Position numbers and translations under genes: made by a program
In this document: positions 6,276 through 14,389 of the stretch, in pieces
Position numbering within the stretch: position 1 is the first letter of the stretch
Layout: the number at the start of each line of letters is the position of its first letter
Source: Bacteroidota bacterium
GTDB taxonomy: Bacteria; Bacteroidota; Rhodothermia; Rhodothermales; UBA10348
Direction of reading: 5' to 3'
NCBI GenBank assembly: GCA_027620595.1
Contig: JAQCDI010000015.1
Coordinates: forward strand, 1-17,765
Length of the DNA: 17,765 nucleotides
Notes under the pieces: model-generated
The model's database searches: none
The model's input: only the letters and a program-made list of their open reading frames with translations
Told to the model about the DNA's origin: nothing

Positions 6276-8399
6276 TCAGGATCCCTTTTTAAGATCCTCC
6301 CTGAGGGAGGATATATCTTCTGGATCTCCGATGACCGTGACCCGGTCTCCGTCCAGGAATCGGGTGGAACCGTGGGGATAGACTACTTCCCCATCGCGCT
6401 GTATCAGGGCAATCAAACACGTTCCGGGCAAAGGGATCTCACGAAGTTCCTTGCCCCTCCATCCGGCCGCTTCACCGCCGGACAGGTTTACGGTGATGGA
6501 GCGGTCGTTGCGCAACAGGACTTCTTTGAGCGCCTGCTCGCCGCGTGCCCCGTGCCAGTTCGATTCAAAGGATTCTTCGTCCACCCGACCCGCAATCTGC
6601 GCCAGGATGCGCAGGTGCTGGCCAGGCTTGGACTCCGGACTGACAAGAAAGAAGAGCGTTCGCACCGACTTGTCATCCTCGACGTGCTCCGTCATGGGAT
6701 CGTCGCCCGGAACGAATATCGGATGCACCGATCGGACCAGGACCAGCTCTGACTGATCCACCAATTCGGTGCGGAAGTGCGGCAGCGCCACACCGTGGGT
6801 CACTGGTGTCGCTCCAACCCGGGTGCCGGCCATGATGCGCTCCACGATGTGATCCTCCGAGCACGGCATCCGACGGGCCAGGCACGCCGCCGCCTCTCGG
6901 ACAACCTTTTCAAAGTCTGCGGGCTGCTTCACATCCAAAACGAAGCTTCGGGCAACGATCTCCTCATAGGGATCCTCTCCACGGAGCCCTTTTTCCTTGA
7001 GGATGCCGCGGAATTCCACATCCAGCCCCTCGAAGCGATGCTTGCCCAAGCGGGAGAACCAGTGATAGATGGCGCCATCCCGACGCACTTTGCCATCAGC
7101 ATAGAAACGGTACCAGAGTACGCATATCAAGACCACACCGATGGTGAACGCAATGGCCATCCAACCCATGTAGGCAATCAATGCGCAACTCGTGATCATT
7201 CCGAATATCTGTGTCCATGGGTAGAACGGCGACCTGTATCCAGGATCATAGGACTGTATCCGGCTCTCCCGCATGACAACAACAGCCAGATTCAGGAAGA
7301 TGAAGATCAGCAGTTGGAAGGCTGAAGCAAGCTTTGCAATCCCTTCCGCATCCAGGACGAGAATGAATACGACCATGACCCCGCCTGAAACGAGGATGGA
7401 CGTGGTCGGTGTTCGGAATCGACCCAGTTTTGCAAATCGGGCCGGAAGCAGTCGATCCCGCGCCATGGCCAGCGGATACCGCGAGGCCGACATGAGTCCG
7501 GCATTTCCGGTCGAGGCGAACGCAGCCAGCGCCGCAATCACGATCAGGAAGAGGCCCCACCTGCCCGGCAGCCAGGAAAAAAACTGCTCAGCTGCGGTTG
7601 CCACGGGAGTCAGATCCGAACTGAGATCCTGGAAATCCAGAACCGACACCATGATGAACACCCCCGCGACATAGATGAAGCTCGTCACACCGAGCGAGAG
7701 CATCATCCCCAGTGGCAGATTCCTATCCGGATTGCGAACCTCTTCCGCGATGCTCGCCACTTTGGTCAGACCGGCGTACGACACAAAGACGAATCCCACG
7801 GTAGACAGCAAACCAGAAACCCCGAACTTCAGGAACGGGGTGTTTCGCTGCTGGGTGAGCTCAAACGGTTGATCCCATCCCACATAAACCAATCCCTGGA
7901 TGGTAAAGAAAGCGAGCACCACGAGCAGAACGGTTACCAGTATGCGCTGCAATGCGGTGGTCTCTTTCGCTCCCACCACATTGATCAGAACGAACACCGC
8001 AGTCAGGGCAATGGCCACGGTCTTGATGGGCAGCTCCACGAAAAACGCTGCATAGGCCCCGATACCAATCAGGGCAAACGCCGTCTTGAGGGTCAATGCA
8101 AAGTAGGTCCCCAATCCCCCTACGGTCCCGGCCAACGGTCCGAGACTTCGGTCCAGAAAGAAGTAGGCCCCACCTGCCCGGGGCAACGCGGTTGCCAATT
8201 CCGACGCACTGAACATGGCCGGCATGATGAGAATTCCGGCTATCAGATACGCCAAGGCGACGGATGGTCCCGCCTGAGCGGCAGCCAGACCTGGAAGAAG
8301 GAAGAAGCCGGAGCTGAACATGGCGCCCGTACTGACGGCGAATACGTCGAACAGTCCGAGCTCCTTTTTCAGGCGCCGGTGGGAGGATGGTGCGGCCAT
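6276..8399 (-). CDS. APC-family permease fused to PTS EIIA-like and RCK_C-like domains
   Basis: A 707-residue inner-membrane protein. Residues ~15-440 are an amino acid/polyamine/organocation (APC) transporter: the N-terminal helix reads GLFDVFAVSTGAMFSSGFFLLPG, followed by about 12 hydrophobic segments and the loop EEVRNPDRNLPLGM. After a soluble linker (~440-475), residues ~475-632 resemble a PTS fructose/mannitol-type EIIA domain, with H541 in GVALPHFRTEL at the phospho-acceptor position. Residues ~640-700 (GWRGKELREIPLPG...GDRVTVIGDPEDI) resemble an RCK_C/TrkA-C ligand-binding domain. The inference is amino acid uptake or exchange regulated from the cytoplasm by phosphorylation and/or a small ligand; the substrate cannot be told from sequence. 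The start ATG at 8399 is directly ahead of the first APC helix, with no obvious Shine-Dalgarno. The gene lies 131 nt downstream of the DUF1501 gene on the same strand. Confidence 0.9.
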   Translation of the reverse strand: MAAPSSHRRLKKELGLFDVFAVSTGAMFSSGFFLLPGLAAAQAGPSVALAYLIAGILIMPAMFSASELATALPRAGGAYFFLDRSLGPLAGTVGGLGTYFALTLKTAFALIGIGAYAAFFVELPIKTVAIALTAVFVLINVVGAKETTALQRILVTVLLVVLAFFTIQGLVYVGWDQPFELTQQRNTPFLKFGVSGLLSTVGFVFVSYAGLTKVASIAEEVRNPDRNLPLGMMLSLGVTSFIYVAGVFIMVSVLDFQDLSSDLTPVATAAEQFFSWLPGRWGLFLIVIAALAAFASTGNAGLMSASRYPLAMARDRLLPARFAKLGRFRTPTTSILVSGGVMVVFILVLDAEGIAKLASAFQLLIFIFLNLAVVVMRESRIQSYDPGYRSPFYPWTQIFGMITSCALIAYMGWMAIAFTIGVVLICVLWYRFYADGKVRRDGAIYHWFSRLGKHRFEGLDVEFRGILKEKGLRGEDPYEEIVARSFVLDVKQPADFEKVVREAAACLARRMPCSEDHIVERIMAGTRVGATPVTHGVALPHFRTELVDQSELVLVRSVHPIFVPGDDPMTEHVEDDKSVRTLFFLVSPESKPGQHLRILAQIAGRVDEESFESNWHGARGEQALKEVLLRNDRSITVNLSGGEAAGWRGKELREIPLPGTCLIALIQRDGEVVYPHGSTRFLDGDRVTVIGDPEDISSLREDLKKGS
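6294..6312. repeat. Perfect 8-bp inverted repeat inside the permease 3' end
   Basis: ATCCTCCC (6294-6301) and GGGAGGAT (6305-6312) flank a 3-nt loop. The repeat lies within the last codons of the permease (residues SSLREDL), just before its stop. It could form a stable hairpin in the mRNA. The bases after it on the minus strand (CTTAAAAAG) are not a T-run, so it is not a classic terminator. Confidence 0.4.
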
Positions 8400-8431
8400 C
8401 GGCGTCGAATCGGATGAGGTGAAGGTGTACC

Positions 8432-8448
8432 TCTCCCCTTTTGGGAGA
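8432..8448. repeat. Inverted repeat TCTCCC-CTTTT-GGGAGA upstream of the permease
   Basis: Perfect 6-bp arms (8432-8437 and 8443-8448) around a 5-nt loop, 33-49 nt upstream of the permease ATG on the minus strand. It may be a 5' leader hairpin or an operator. No convincing -10/-35 pair was found in the 131-nt gap, so its position relative to transcription start is unknown. Confidence 0.3.
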
Positions 8449-8494
8449 AGTCATTGGGTCTCAATGCATACCCGGGATCGGGCCTGCGGTTCTC

Positions 8495-8519
8495 TCCGGT
8501 CGGACGATTCCGGACCGGA
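8495..8519 (-). terminator. Hairpin just after the DUF1501 stop, possible terminator without T-run
   Basis: Arms TCCGGTCGGA (8495-8504) and TCCG-g-ACCGGA (8509-8519) pair over 10 bp with one bulged G and a CGAT loop. On the minus strand it begins 12 nt beyond the DUF1501 stop. It is GC-rich and well placed, but no T-stretch follows, so it would be a Rho-assisted or RNA-protecting hairpin rather than a classic intrinsic terminator. Confidence 0.4.
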
Positions 8520-8530
8520 TCAGCCTGCCA

Positions 8531-10141
8531 TCACCAGGCCAGGACCTGCACGGGGCGGGAAACCGCCGAACGCTCCGATCGAACCCGCAAGACATAGGTG
8601 CCCGAAGCCAAGCCGTCCGGGAGGTCGAGGGGCAGATCGTGCGAACCCACCTGCAGGACGCCCAGATTCCGTTGATGAACGGTTCGCCCGAGTATGTCCA
8701 CGAGCGCGAGGCTCACGGGACCAGCCTGTTCCATGGACAGCACCACCCTGCCCTGCGAGGGCAATGGATTAGGATAGATGCTGTCGATGGTCATCCGCGC
8801 CGGCAGCTCCTCCGGGCGGGAAGAAGACGTGGAAAGGCTGCCTTGGAAAAGGTTCATGACGGGATAGGAACCGCCGAACAGCGCATCCACCTGGGACTGC
8901 CCTACCCCGAACCAGTCCCGCAGCAGACTTCCGTAGACACTCCGGAAGTCGGTGGTGGCAATCAGGTTTCGGGCACCATCAAGGTTGGTCAGGTCCGGCG
9001 TATCTCCGTGCAAGCCACCTGCCATGTCGGATCCGAAGATGAACATGGGAGCGGCAGTGCCGTGGTCCGTTCCGCTGGAACCATTCTGGTAGAGGCGCCG
9101 ACCGAACTCGGAAAACGTGACCCCACAGACCTGCTCAATCAGTCCGTCCGTCTCCAGGTCCGCAACAAAGGCGGCAATGGCGTTGCCCAGGCGGGACATG
9201 AGCGTGGCGTGGGCGCCCACCTGGTTGGCATGGGTGTCGAACCCTCCGATGGACACGTGATAGATGCGTGCGCCCAAGCCTCCCCGGATAAGACGGGCTA
9301 CGGTGGCCAGATCGGTCCCCAACGTGCTGCCTCCCGAATAGGAGACCTGGTTGCGGCCGATATCGAAGGCGTCCTTGATTGCCCGGGCGTAGACGAAGGA
9401 GTCGTTGGATACGCGGCGGACGAATGCTATCTCCCTTCCCACCGACGAATCCGGAACGGCCTGTTCATCAAAGAGCTTTCCTGAAGCCGCCAGGCGGTCC
9501 AGCAAGGCCTGGTTTGGCAGCGTCACCCCGAGGGACGTGTCGTGCCCGGCAAACAACAGCGGCGTGGATCCGCCAATCTGCAGGGCCACGGGATGGTCCG
9601 GGGGCGCATCGGCATATCCAGGGTACTCATGCTCAAGGAATCGACCCGACCAGCCGGAATTCTCCAACTCATTGGCGTCCCTGCCCGAGAGCCATACATC
9701 GGTGGAGACGAAGTGGGAGAGTTCCGGGGACGCATAGCCCACATTCTGGACGATCTGAAGCTTCCCATCACCGAAGAGCGATTCAAGCGGTGCCAGGGAC
9801 GGATGCAGGCCAACCTCCGTCGTCAGGGCCACCGGTGTACGGATGGCAATGGTCGGGCGAGCCGAGAAGTAGGCGTCATTGCCGATCGGTACCACGGTGT
9901 TGAGGCCGTCGTTGCCCCCCGAAAGCTGGATGACAACCAGGATCCGGTCCGATGCCGAACCCGCCAGCGCACGCAATATCGGATTGGCCATGCTTGCCGA
10001 CACCGTGCGCCCGTTAAGGCCCAGCGTTACTGCTGCTCCGGAAAGGGCCATTCCCCGCAGGAATTGCCGGCGCGACCAGGCCGAGTGCGCCTTGTCGTGC
10101 AGTTCTCCGTCTTCGAGCCGGCTACCGTGATGCGTGCACAT
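8531..10141 (-). CDS. DUF1501 protein with Tat signal and T9SS C-terminal sorting domain
   Basis: A 536-residue exported protein of the DUF1501 family, which has an alkaline phosphatase/sulfatase-like fold and unknown activity. A twin-arginine motif SRRQFLRGM (R24-R25), preceded by a polar n-region and followed by a hydrophobic stretch (ALSGAAVTLGL), directs Tat export. Family landmarks are LSGGNDGLN, the GGFDTHANQ segment, and FSEFGRRLYQNGSSGTDHG, whose Asp/His residues are candidate metal ligands. The last ~85 residues (452-536), starting at IDSIYPNPLPSQG and containing LVDILGRTV and SGTYVLRVRS, form a type-A T9SS sorting domain, pointing to outer-membrane secretion or surface attachment. 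The ATG at 10141 lies one base after the TGA of the DUF1800 gene, so the two are translationally coupled. DUF1501 and DUF1800 genes pair in many bacteria and probably act together. Confidence 0.92.
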   Translation of the reverse strand: MCTHHGSRLEDGELHDKAHSAWSRRQFLRGMALSGAAVTLGLNGRTVSASMANPILRALAGSASDRILVVIQLSGGNDGLNTVVPIGNDAYFSARPTIAIRTPVALTTEVGLHPSLAPLESLFGDGKLQIVQNVGYASPELSHFVSTDVWLSGRDANELENSGWSGRFLEHEYPGYADAPPDHPVALQIGGSTPLLFAGHDTSLGVTLPNQALLDRLAASGKLFDEQAVPDSSVGREIAFVRRVSNDSFVYARAIKDAFDIGRNQVSYSGGSTLGTDLATVARLIRGGLGARIYHVSIGGFDTHANQVGAHATLMSRLGNAIAAFVADLETDGLIEQVCGVTFSEFGRRLYQNGSSGTDHGTAAPMFIFGSDMAGGLHGDTPDLTNLDGARNLIATTDFRSVYGSLLRDWFGVGQSQVDALFGGSYPVMNLFQGSLSTSSSRPEELPARMTIDSIYPNPLPSQGRVVLSMEQAGPVSLALVDILGRTVHQRNLGVLQVGSHDLPLDLPDGLASGTYVLRVRSERSAVSRPVQVLAW

Positions 10142-10142
10142 A

Positions 10143-11657
10143 TCAGCTCAGTTGGTATTCGGGGAACTTGGAAAGAGCGACCACGAAATTGCGGACCATG
10201 GCCCATGCCGTCGGCGAGAGCGGATCCCACTCATACCAAGGCGTCGAGCCGAGGAACAGCTTGACCAGATTGATTCGCCAGGCCGGTCCGTTGAGCAGGT
10301 CCTCGGGCAGGGGGAATTGGACCAGGTTCCCTTCAAACGGCTGATCCACCTCGGGGATTTCCACCAGTTCGAGCGGCGTGGCAAACAGCGCCTCTGCCAG
10401 GTTGAGCGCCATGGAGACCGCCGGATGCGAGGCGCCAGGCTCCACATAGCGCTGTGTGGCATCGAAATAGTTGATGCCGGTGGCCGACGAATTGAGGAAA
10501 CTGTCCACCATGTTCCACCGCGCGGGCATCGTCTCGGTGGAGAGCCAGTAATGGTGGCCCGGCCATCCGGCAACATTCGGTGGCGAGAGCAGCGTCTGTC
10601 CGAGCGAGCTGAACGCAGAAGTAAGGGCCGAAAACCGGTCTTCGCGTTCCGGTGGGGGCTCTCCCTTGAAAGCCGACATGTCCAGTAGTACATACTCGAC
10701 CGGACTCTTGATACGCGCACCGCAAGTGGACGGATCGAAGAAAAGCTCCGAGCTCAGGAGATCCGCCAAAACGGGTCCCATGATGAAGTTGTGCGCCTGG
10801 ACGCTCGTGGCCAGTGCATCGACGGCTTCCCTGTTCGGCTCGGCGTGCACGAACTCCTTCAGCAGCTTTCTTGCCATGAACGCGGCTACCTGTTCTCCTC
10901 GCTCTGAAAAGATCAGCTCGATGAGATCATCATGGTCATGGTTGCCGGTTCGCCCGAAAACGGTCTTTGAACCCGTGTCGGCGTTACCACTCGATTTGAA
11001 GGACGCCCACGACGTGCGCACGTTCATGGACCAACCGGCGAGTGCCCGAGCCGCCTCGACGATGTCGTCCTGCGTGTAGTTCGGGTTGCCATCAGCGTCC
11101 TCGGGACCCATGGTGAACAGTTCCAGCAGCTCGCGGGCAAAGTTCTCGTTGGGCGCCGACCGCCGGTTGAACCGGCCGTCCAGATAGTAGAGCATGGATC
11201 CGTCCGTGACGAACCCTCGAGTGAGGGCCTTGAAATTGCCCAGTGCTCCGAAGGTCAGGCGGAGGAGATAGGCATGCGCCAGGGCCCCGTACTGGTATTT
11301 GCGGACATCCGTGACAAAATGATTGTGCCAGAAAAGCGTCATCCGGGCCCGGAGGGTGCCCGAGAGCAGATCCCGCAGCCACAATTCCCGCGCTTCCTGG
11401 ATGTAGTACTGGTTGTCGTTGCGGAAGGCCGCCACTTCATCATCAGTGGCCGTCGTCGGCGGATAGAGTCGAGTCAGCCAGTAAGGATCTGGAATGAGGG
11501 CCGTTGCGAGCGGCTCCGCCAGCCATTCCTCCACGACCTGGCGGGCGGTTCGCCCCACCATGGCCTCCACCCGATCGGGGTCGGCGTTGAGGCAGGCCCT
11601 GCGCAACAGATGGCGGGCCCGGGCTGCAGTGAGCGGTGTAGAAAGGTCACGAAGCAT
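10143..11657 (-). CDS. DUF1800 family protein
   Basis: A 504-residue DUF1800 protein. Its typical N-terminus, LTAARARHLLRRACLNADP (~9-27), is followed by FWHNHF (109-114), a NENFARELLELFTMG block (~170-184) and a late VAGWPGHHYWLS block. Molecular function is unknown for the family. It has no signal peptide, although its partner DUF1501 is a Tat substrate, so it either stays in the cytoplasm or is carried out with the partner (inference). It is the first gene of the pair; its TGA is one base from the partner's ATG. I chose ATG 11657 because the family N-terminus starts right there. An in-frame GTG at 11684 would add nine residues (through MLQDTGAPF) and reach into the divergent promoter region. 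No strong Shine-Dalgarno is visible. Confidence 0.9.
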   Translation of the reverse strand: MLRDLSTPLTAARARHLLRRACLNADPDRVEAMVGRTARQVVEEWLAEPLATALIPDPYWLTRLYPPTTATDDEVAAFRNDNQYYIQEARELWLRDLLSGTLRARMTLFWHNHFVTDVRKYQYGALAHAYLLRLTFGALGNFKALTRGFVTDGSMLYYLDGRFNRRSAPNENFARELLELFTMGPEDADGNPNYTQDDIVEAARALAGWSMNVRTSWASFKSSGNADTGSKTVFGRTGNHDHDDLIELIFSERGEQVAAFMARKLLKEFVHAEPNREAVDALATSVQAHNFIMGPVLADLLSSELFFDPSTCGARIKSPVEYVLLDMSAFKGEPPPEREDRFSALTSAFSSLGQTLLSPPNVAGWPGHHYWLSTETMPARWNMVDSFLNSSATGINYFDATQRYVEPGASHPAVSMALNLAEALFATPLELVEIPEVDQPFEGNLVQFPLPEDLLNGPAWRINLVKLFLGSTPWYEWDPLSPTAWAMVRNFVVALSKFPEYQLS

Positions 11658-11661
11658 AAAA

Positions 11662-11708
11662 GGTGCACCCGTATCTTGAAGCACGGTTCCCTACTGACGG
11701 GCACCGTG
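11662..11708. promoter_or_regulatory. Divergent control region with two symmetric elements
   Basis: The 68-nt gap between the divergent DUF1800 and calcium-ATPase starts holds a perfect 8-bp palindrome GGTGCACC (11662-11669). It also holds an inverted repeat CACGGT (11682-11687) / ACCGTG (11703-11708) with a 15-nt spacer, so the half-site centres are 21 bp apart, two helical turns. This geometry suits a dimeric regulator controlling both genes. I could not find a convincing -10/-35 pair in either direction. Confidence 0.35.
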
Positions 11709-11725
11709 GATTAAGGCGGCCTCCC

Positions 11726-14383
11726 ATGCAGACCATACCTTCCCAAAGCGCCCTTGTTGAGCCCTGGTCGAAGTCTGCGGAATCCGTTTGTCAGGCCCTT
11801 GGATGCCTTTTGGAAGAAGGATTGTCCCCGTCTGAAGTCCGGGCCCGACAGGCACGTTTTGGCCCCAACACGCTCCGGTCCCACGCCCAACGGACAGCAT
11901 GGTCGATCTGGTTGGACCAGTTCAAGAGCCTCCTGGTGGGATTGCTTGTCCTTGCCGCGCTGGCCGCGTGGGCTTTCGGGGAGAACCTGGAAGCGATTGC
12001 GGTGGCTGTGGTGGTATTGGTCAATTCGGCCATCGGATTCGGGACGGAATGGAGGGCCATCCGCTCAATGGAAGCCCTCAAGCTTCTCGGAAGCGTTACC
12101 ACACGGGTTCGTCGTGGAGGCCGGACCTCCGAAGTACCGGCGGATTCGCTCGTTCCCGGGGATATCGTCGAGCTCGAGGGAGGAGATGTCGTCACGGCAG
12201 ACATGCGCATCGTGCAATCCTCGCTCCTGCAGGCAGACGAGTCCATGCTGACGGGCGAGAGCGTTCCCTCCGGCAAATCCGATGCGGCGGTGGACGCCTC
12301 CGCCGTTATCCCTGATCGCTCCTGCATGTTGTTCAAAGGCACCTCGTTGACCCGTGGCAGCGCACGGTGTGTGGTCGTGGCAACGGGCATGAACACGGAA
12401 CTGGGACACATATCTGCGCTGGTTGAGCAATCCGAGGAGCCCCGAACCCCTCTTGAGCAACGCCTTGACCAACTCGGCAGGATGCTGCTCAAACTGACGG
12501 TCGTGATTGCCGTGGTGTCCACGCTGTCAGGCCTTCTGCGCGGGCGGGACGCTTTGCTCATGATTGAAATGGGAATTGCGCTTGCCGTGGCCGCGGTTCC
12601 GGAGGGACTTCCGGTAGTTGCCACCATCGCTCTTGCCGCCGGCCTCCGGGAGATGGCCAGGCGTAATGCCTTGGTGAATCGTCTCTCATCGGTCGAGACG
12701 CTGGGAGCAACATCGGTCATCCTGACCGACAAGACCGGCACGCTTACCATGAATCAGATGGAAGCCGTGCGCCTTGTGACCCCGGATTCTGACCTGGAAG
12801 TGGACCCCGGAACGAGAACAGGGAATGCAGCGGACGCCGATCCGCCTACGCTCTCTCCCGCCGCCGTTCGCGTGGTTGAGATCGGCCTGTTGTGCAATCG
12901 GGCCCGATTGCTCCCGGAAGGAACGGTCGGAGATCCTACGGAAGTGGCACTGCTTCGCTTGGGGCGCCGTTTTGCTCTCGAAAGGGAGCACCTGCTGGCC
13001 GGCTTGCCGGAAGTGGCCGAGGAAGCGTTTGATCCCCAGACCCGCATGATGGCCACATGGCATGTGGAGGGCAACGGTTTTCTGGTAGCCGTGAAAGGAG
13101 CGCCTGATCGAGTCATTCCCCTGGCAACGCACATTGTCGAGGACGGTGAGGTTCGGGTTCTGTCAAAAGAGGATGGCGTTGCCTGGATACGCCGTAATGA
13201 GGACCTCGCCGCTGGCGGCCTCCGGGTCCTCGCCCTGGCGCAGCGCCGTGCATCCTCCCGCGACGAGTCGCCCTATCAGGGCCTGGTGCTGCTCGGGCTT
13301 GTTGGACTGCTGGACCCGCCCCGCCCTGAAGCACGCGAGGCCATCGAGGCCTGTCAGCAGGCGGGAATCCAGGTCGTAATGGTCACTGGCGATCAGATGC
13401 CCACGGCCCGTTCGGTGGCTACGTCCCTGGGCCTTCCCTCGGATCCGGCGCTCGATGGGAGTGGTTTCGAAGCGTCTGGCGACGGATCCCGTCTGGTGGA
13501 CTACCGGTTGTTTGCCCGGGTGAGCCCTGAACAGAAACTGCAGGTTCTCCGGGCCTATCAGGCTGCTGGGCACATCGTTGCCATGACCGGCGACGGAGTC
13601 AACGATGCACCGGCCCTGAAAGCGGCAGACATCGGCGTTGCGATGGGCTTCAGGGGGACCCAGGTGGCCAAGGAAGCGGCAGACATGATCCTCAAGGATG
13701 ATTCCTTTCCGACGATTGTAGCAGCGGTGGAGCGGGGCCGGATCATTTTCACCAATATCCGTCGCTTCCTGGTTTTCCTGCTTTCCTGCAACCTGAGCGA
13801 AGTGCTCGTTGTCGGTCTGGCTTCGGCCTTGGGAGCGCCGCTGCCCATCATGCCGCTCCAACTCCTCTTCCTGAACTTCGTTACCGATGTATTTCCTGCC
13901 CTGGCGCTCGGTGTAGGCAAAGGCGAACCGGGATCGATGCAACAGCCGCCTCGACCTGCCTCAGAACAAATCCTTGGCGGGGGTCAATGGAAACGAATCC
14001 TGCTGTTCGGATTCCTGATAACCATGGCCACCCTGGCCTCGTTTGCACTCTCTTTTCGCTGGCTGGATGCCACCGACGAAATGGCGGTCACCGTCTCCTT
14101 CCTGACCCTCGCTTTTGCGCAGCTGTGGAACGTCTTCAACATGCGCGACCCCGCGTCCCGCATGTGGCGCAACGACATCACCCTCAATCCGTGGGTGCGC
14201 CTGTCCCTGCTTTTGTGTGCCGGCCTGATCCTGGCTGCCGTGTACATTCCCTGGCTCGCCTCGGTGCTTTCGCTGCAGATTCCGGGTATCCGGGAATGGG
14301 CACTCATCGCCGGATGCAGCTTGATTCCGCTGGTGACCGGTCAGGTGATCATCGTGTGGCGCAAGGCTGCCGGGGGCAGATGA
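11726..14383 (+). CDS. SERCA-like calcium-transporting P-type ATPase (type IIA)
   Basis: An 885-residue inner-membrane pump that uses ATP to export Ca2+. In order it has the cation-ATPase N-domain, the actuator motif MLTGES, the M4 motif VPEGLP (E293, the SERCA E309 position), the phosphorylation site DKTGTLT (D335), the hinge TGDGVNDAPALK, and a C-terminal bundle. Calcium ligands are kept in M5 (N689, E692, matching N768/E771) and M6 (N717, T720, D721, matching N796/T799/D800). In M8 the SERCA E908 position appears to be Q799. This pattern argues for Ca2+ over Na+/K+ or Mg2+. ATG 11726 is preferred because AAGGCGG lies just upstream and the N-domain follows; an in-frame GTG at 11663 would overlap the divergent gene's start region. 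The stop lies only 6 nt from the end of an opposing tRNA gene. A Ca2+/Na+ antiporter is encoded 1 kb downstream. Confidence 0.95.
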   Translation: MQTIPSQSALVEPWSKSAESVCQALGCLLEEGLSPSEVRARQARFGPNTLRSHAQRTAWSIWLDQFKSLLVGLLVLAALAAWAFGENLEAIAVAVVVLVNSAIGFGTEWRAIRSMEALKLLGSVTTRVRRGGRTSEVPADSLVPGDIVELEGGDVVTADMRIVQSSLLQADESMLTGESVPSGKSDAAVDASAVIPDRSCMLFKGTSLTRGSARCVVVATGMNTELGHISALVEQSEEPRTPLEQRLDQLGRMLLKLTVVIAVVSTLSGLLRGRDALLMIEMGIALAVAAVPEGLPVVATIALAAGLREMARRNALVNRLSSVETLGATSVILTDKTGTLTMNQMEAVRLVTPDSDLEVDPGTRTGNAADADPPTLSPAAVRVVEIGLLCNRARLLPEGTVGDPTEVALLRLGRRFALEREHLLAGLPEVAEEAFDPQTRMMATWHVEGNGFLVAVKGAPDRVIPLATHIVEDGEVRVLSKEDGVAWIRRNEDLAAGGLRVLALAQRRASSRDESPYQGLVLLGLVGLLDPPRPEAREAIEACQQAGIQVVMVTGDQMPTARSVATSLGLPSDPALDGSGFEASGDGSRLVDYRLFARVSPEQKLQVLRAYQAAGHIVAMTGDGVNDAPALKAADIGVAMGFRGTQVAKEAADMILKDDSFPTIVAAVERGRIIFTNIRRFLVFLLSCNLSEVLVVGLASALGAPLPIMPLQLLFLNFVTDVFPALALGVGKGEPGSMQQPPRPASEQILGGGQWKRILLFGFLITMATLASFALSFRWLDATDEMAVTVSFLTLAFAQLWNVFNMRDPASRMWRNDITLNPWVRLSLLLCAGLILAAVYIPWLASVLSLQIPGIREWALIAGCSLIPLVTGQVIIVWRKAAGGR

Positions 14384-14389
14384 ACATTG

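Noticed and set aside
5913..6752. 279-codon open frame on the plus strand
   Set aside because: It crosses the start of the 183-residue gene, its promoter and the permease C-terminus in antisense, with no domain signature.
8441..9484. 347-codon open frame on the plus strand
   Set aside because: It is antisense to the DUF1501 gene, whose motifs (Tat, GTDHG, T9SS domain) are unmistakable.
11791..12750. 319-codon minus-strand frame rich in Ser/Arg/Thr
   Set aside because: It is antisense to the calcium ATPase, with composition typical of a shadow frame.
11726..14383. Na+/K+ , H+ or Mg2+ P-type ATPase
   Set aside because: The M4 PEGLP, M5 N/E and M6 NFVTD pattern follows the calcium pump ligands, not those of the other classes.
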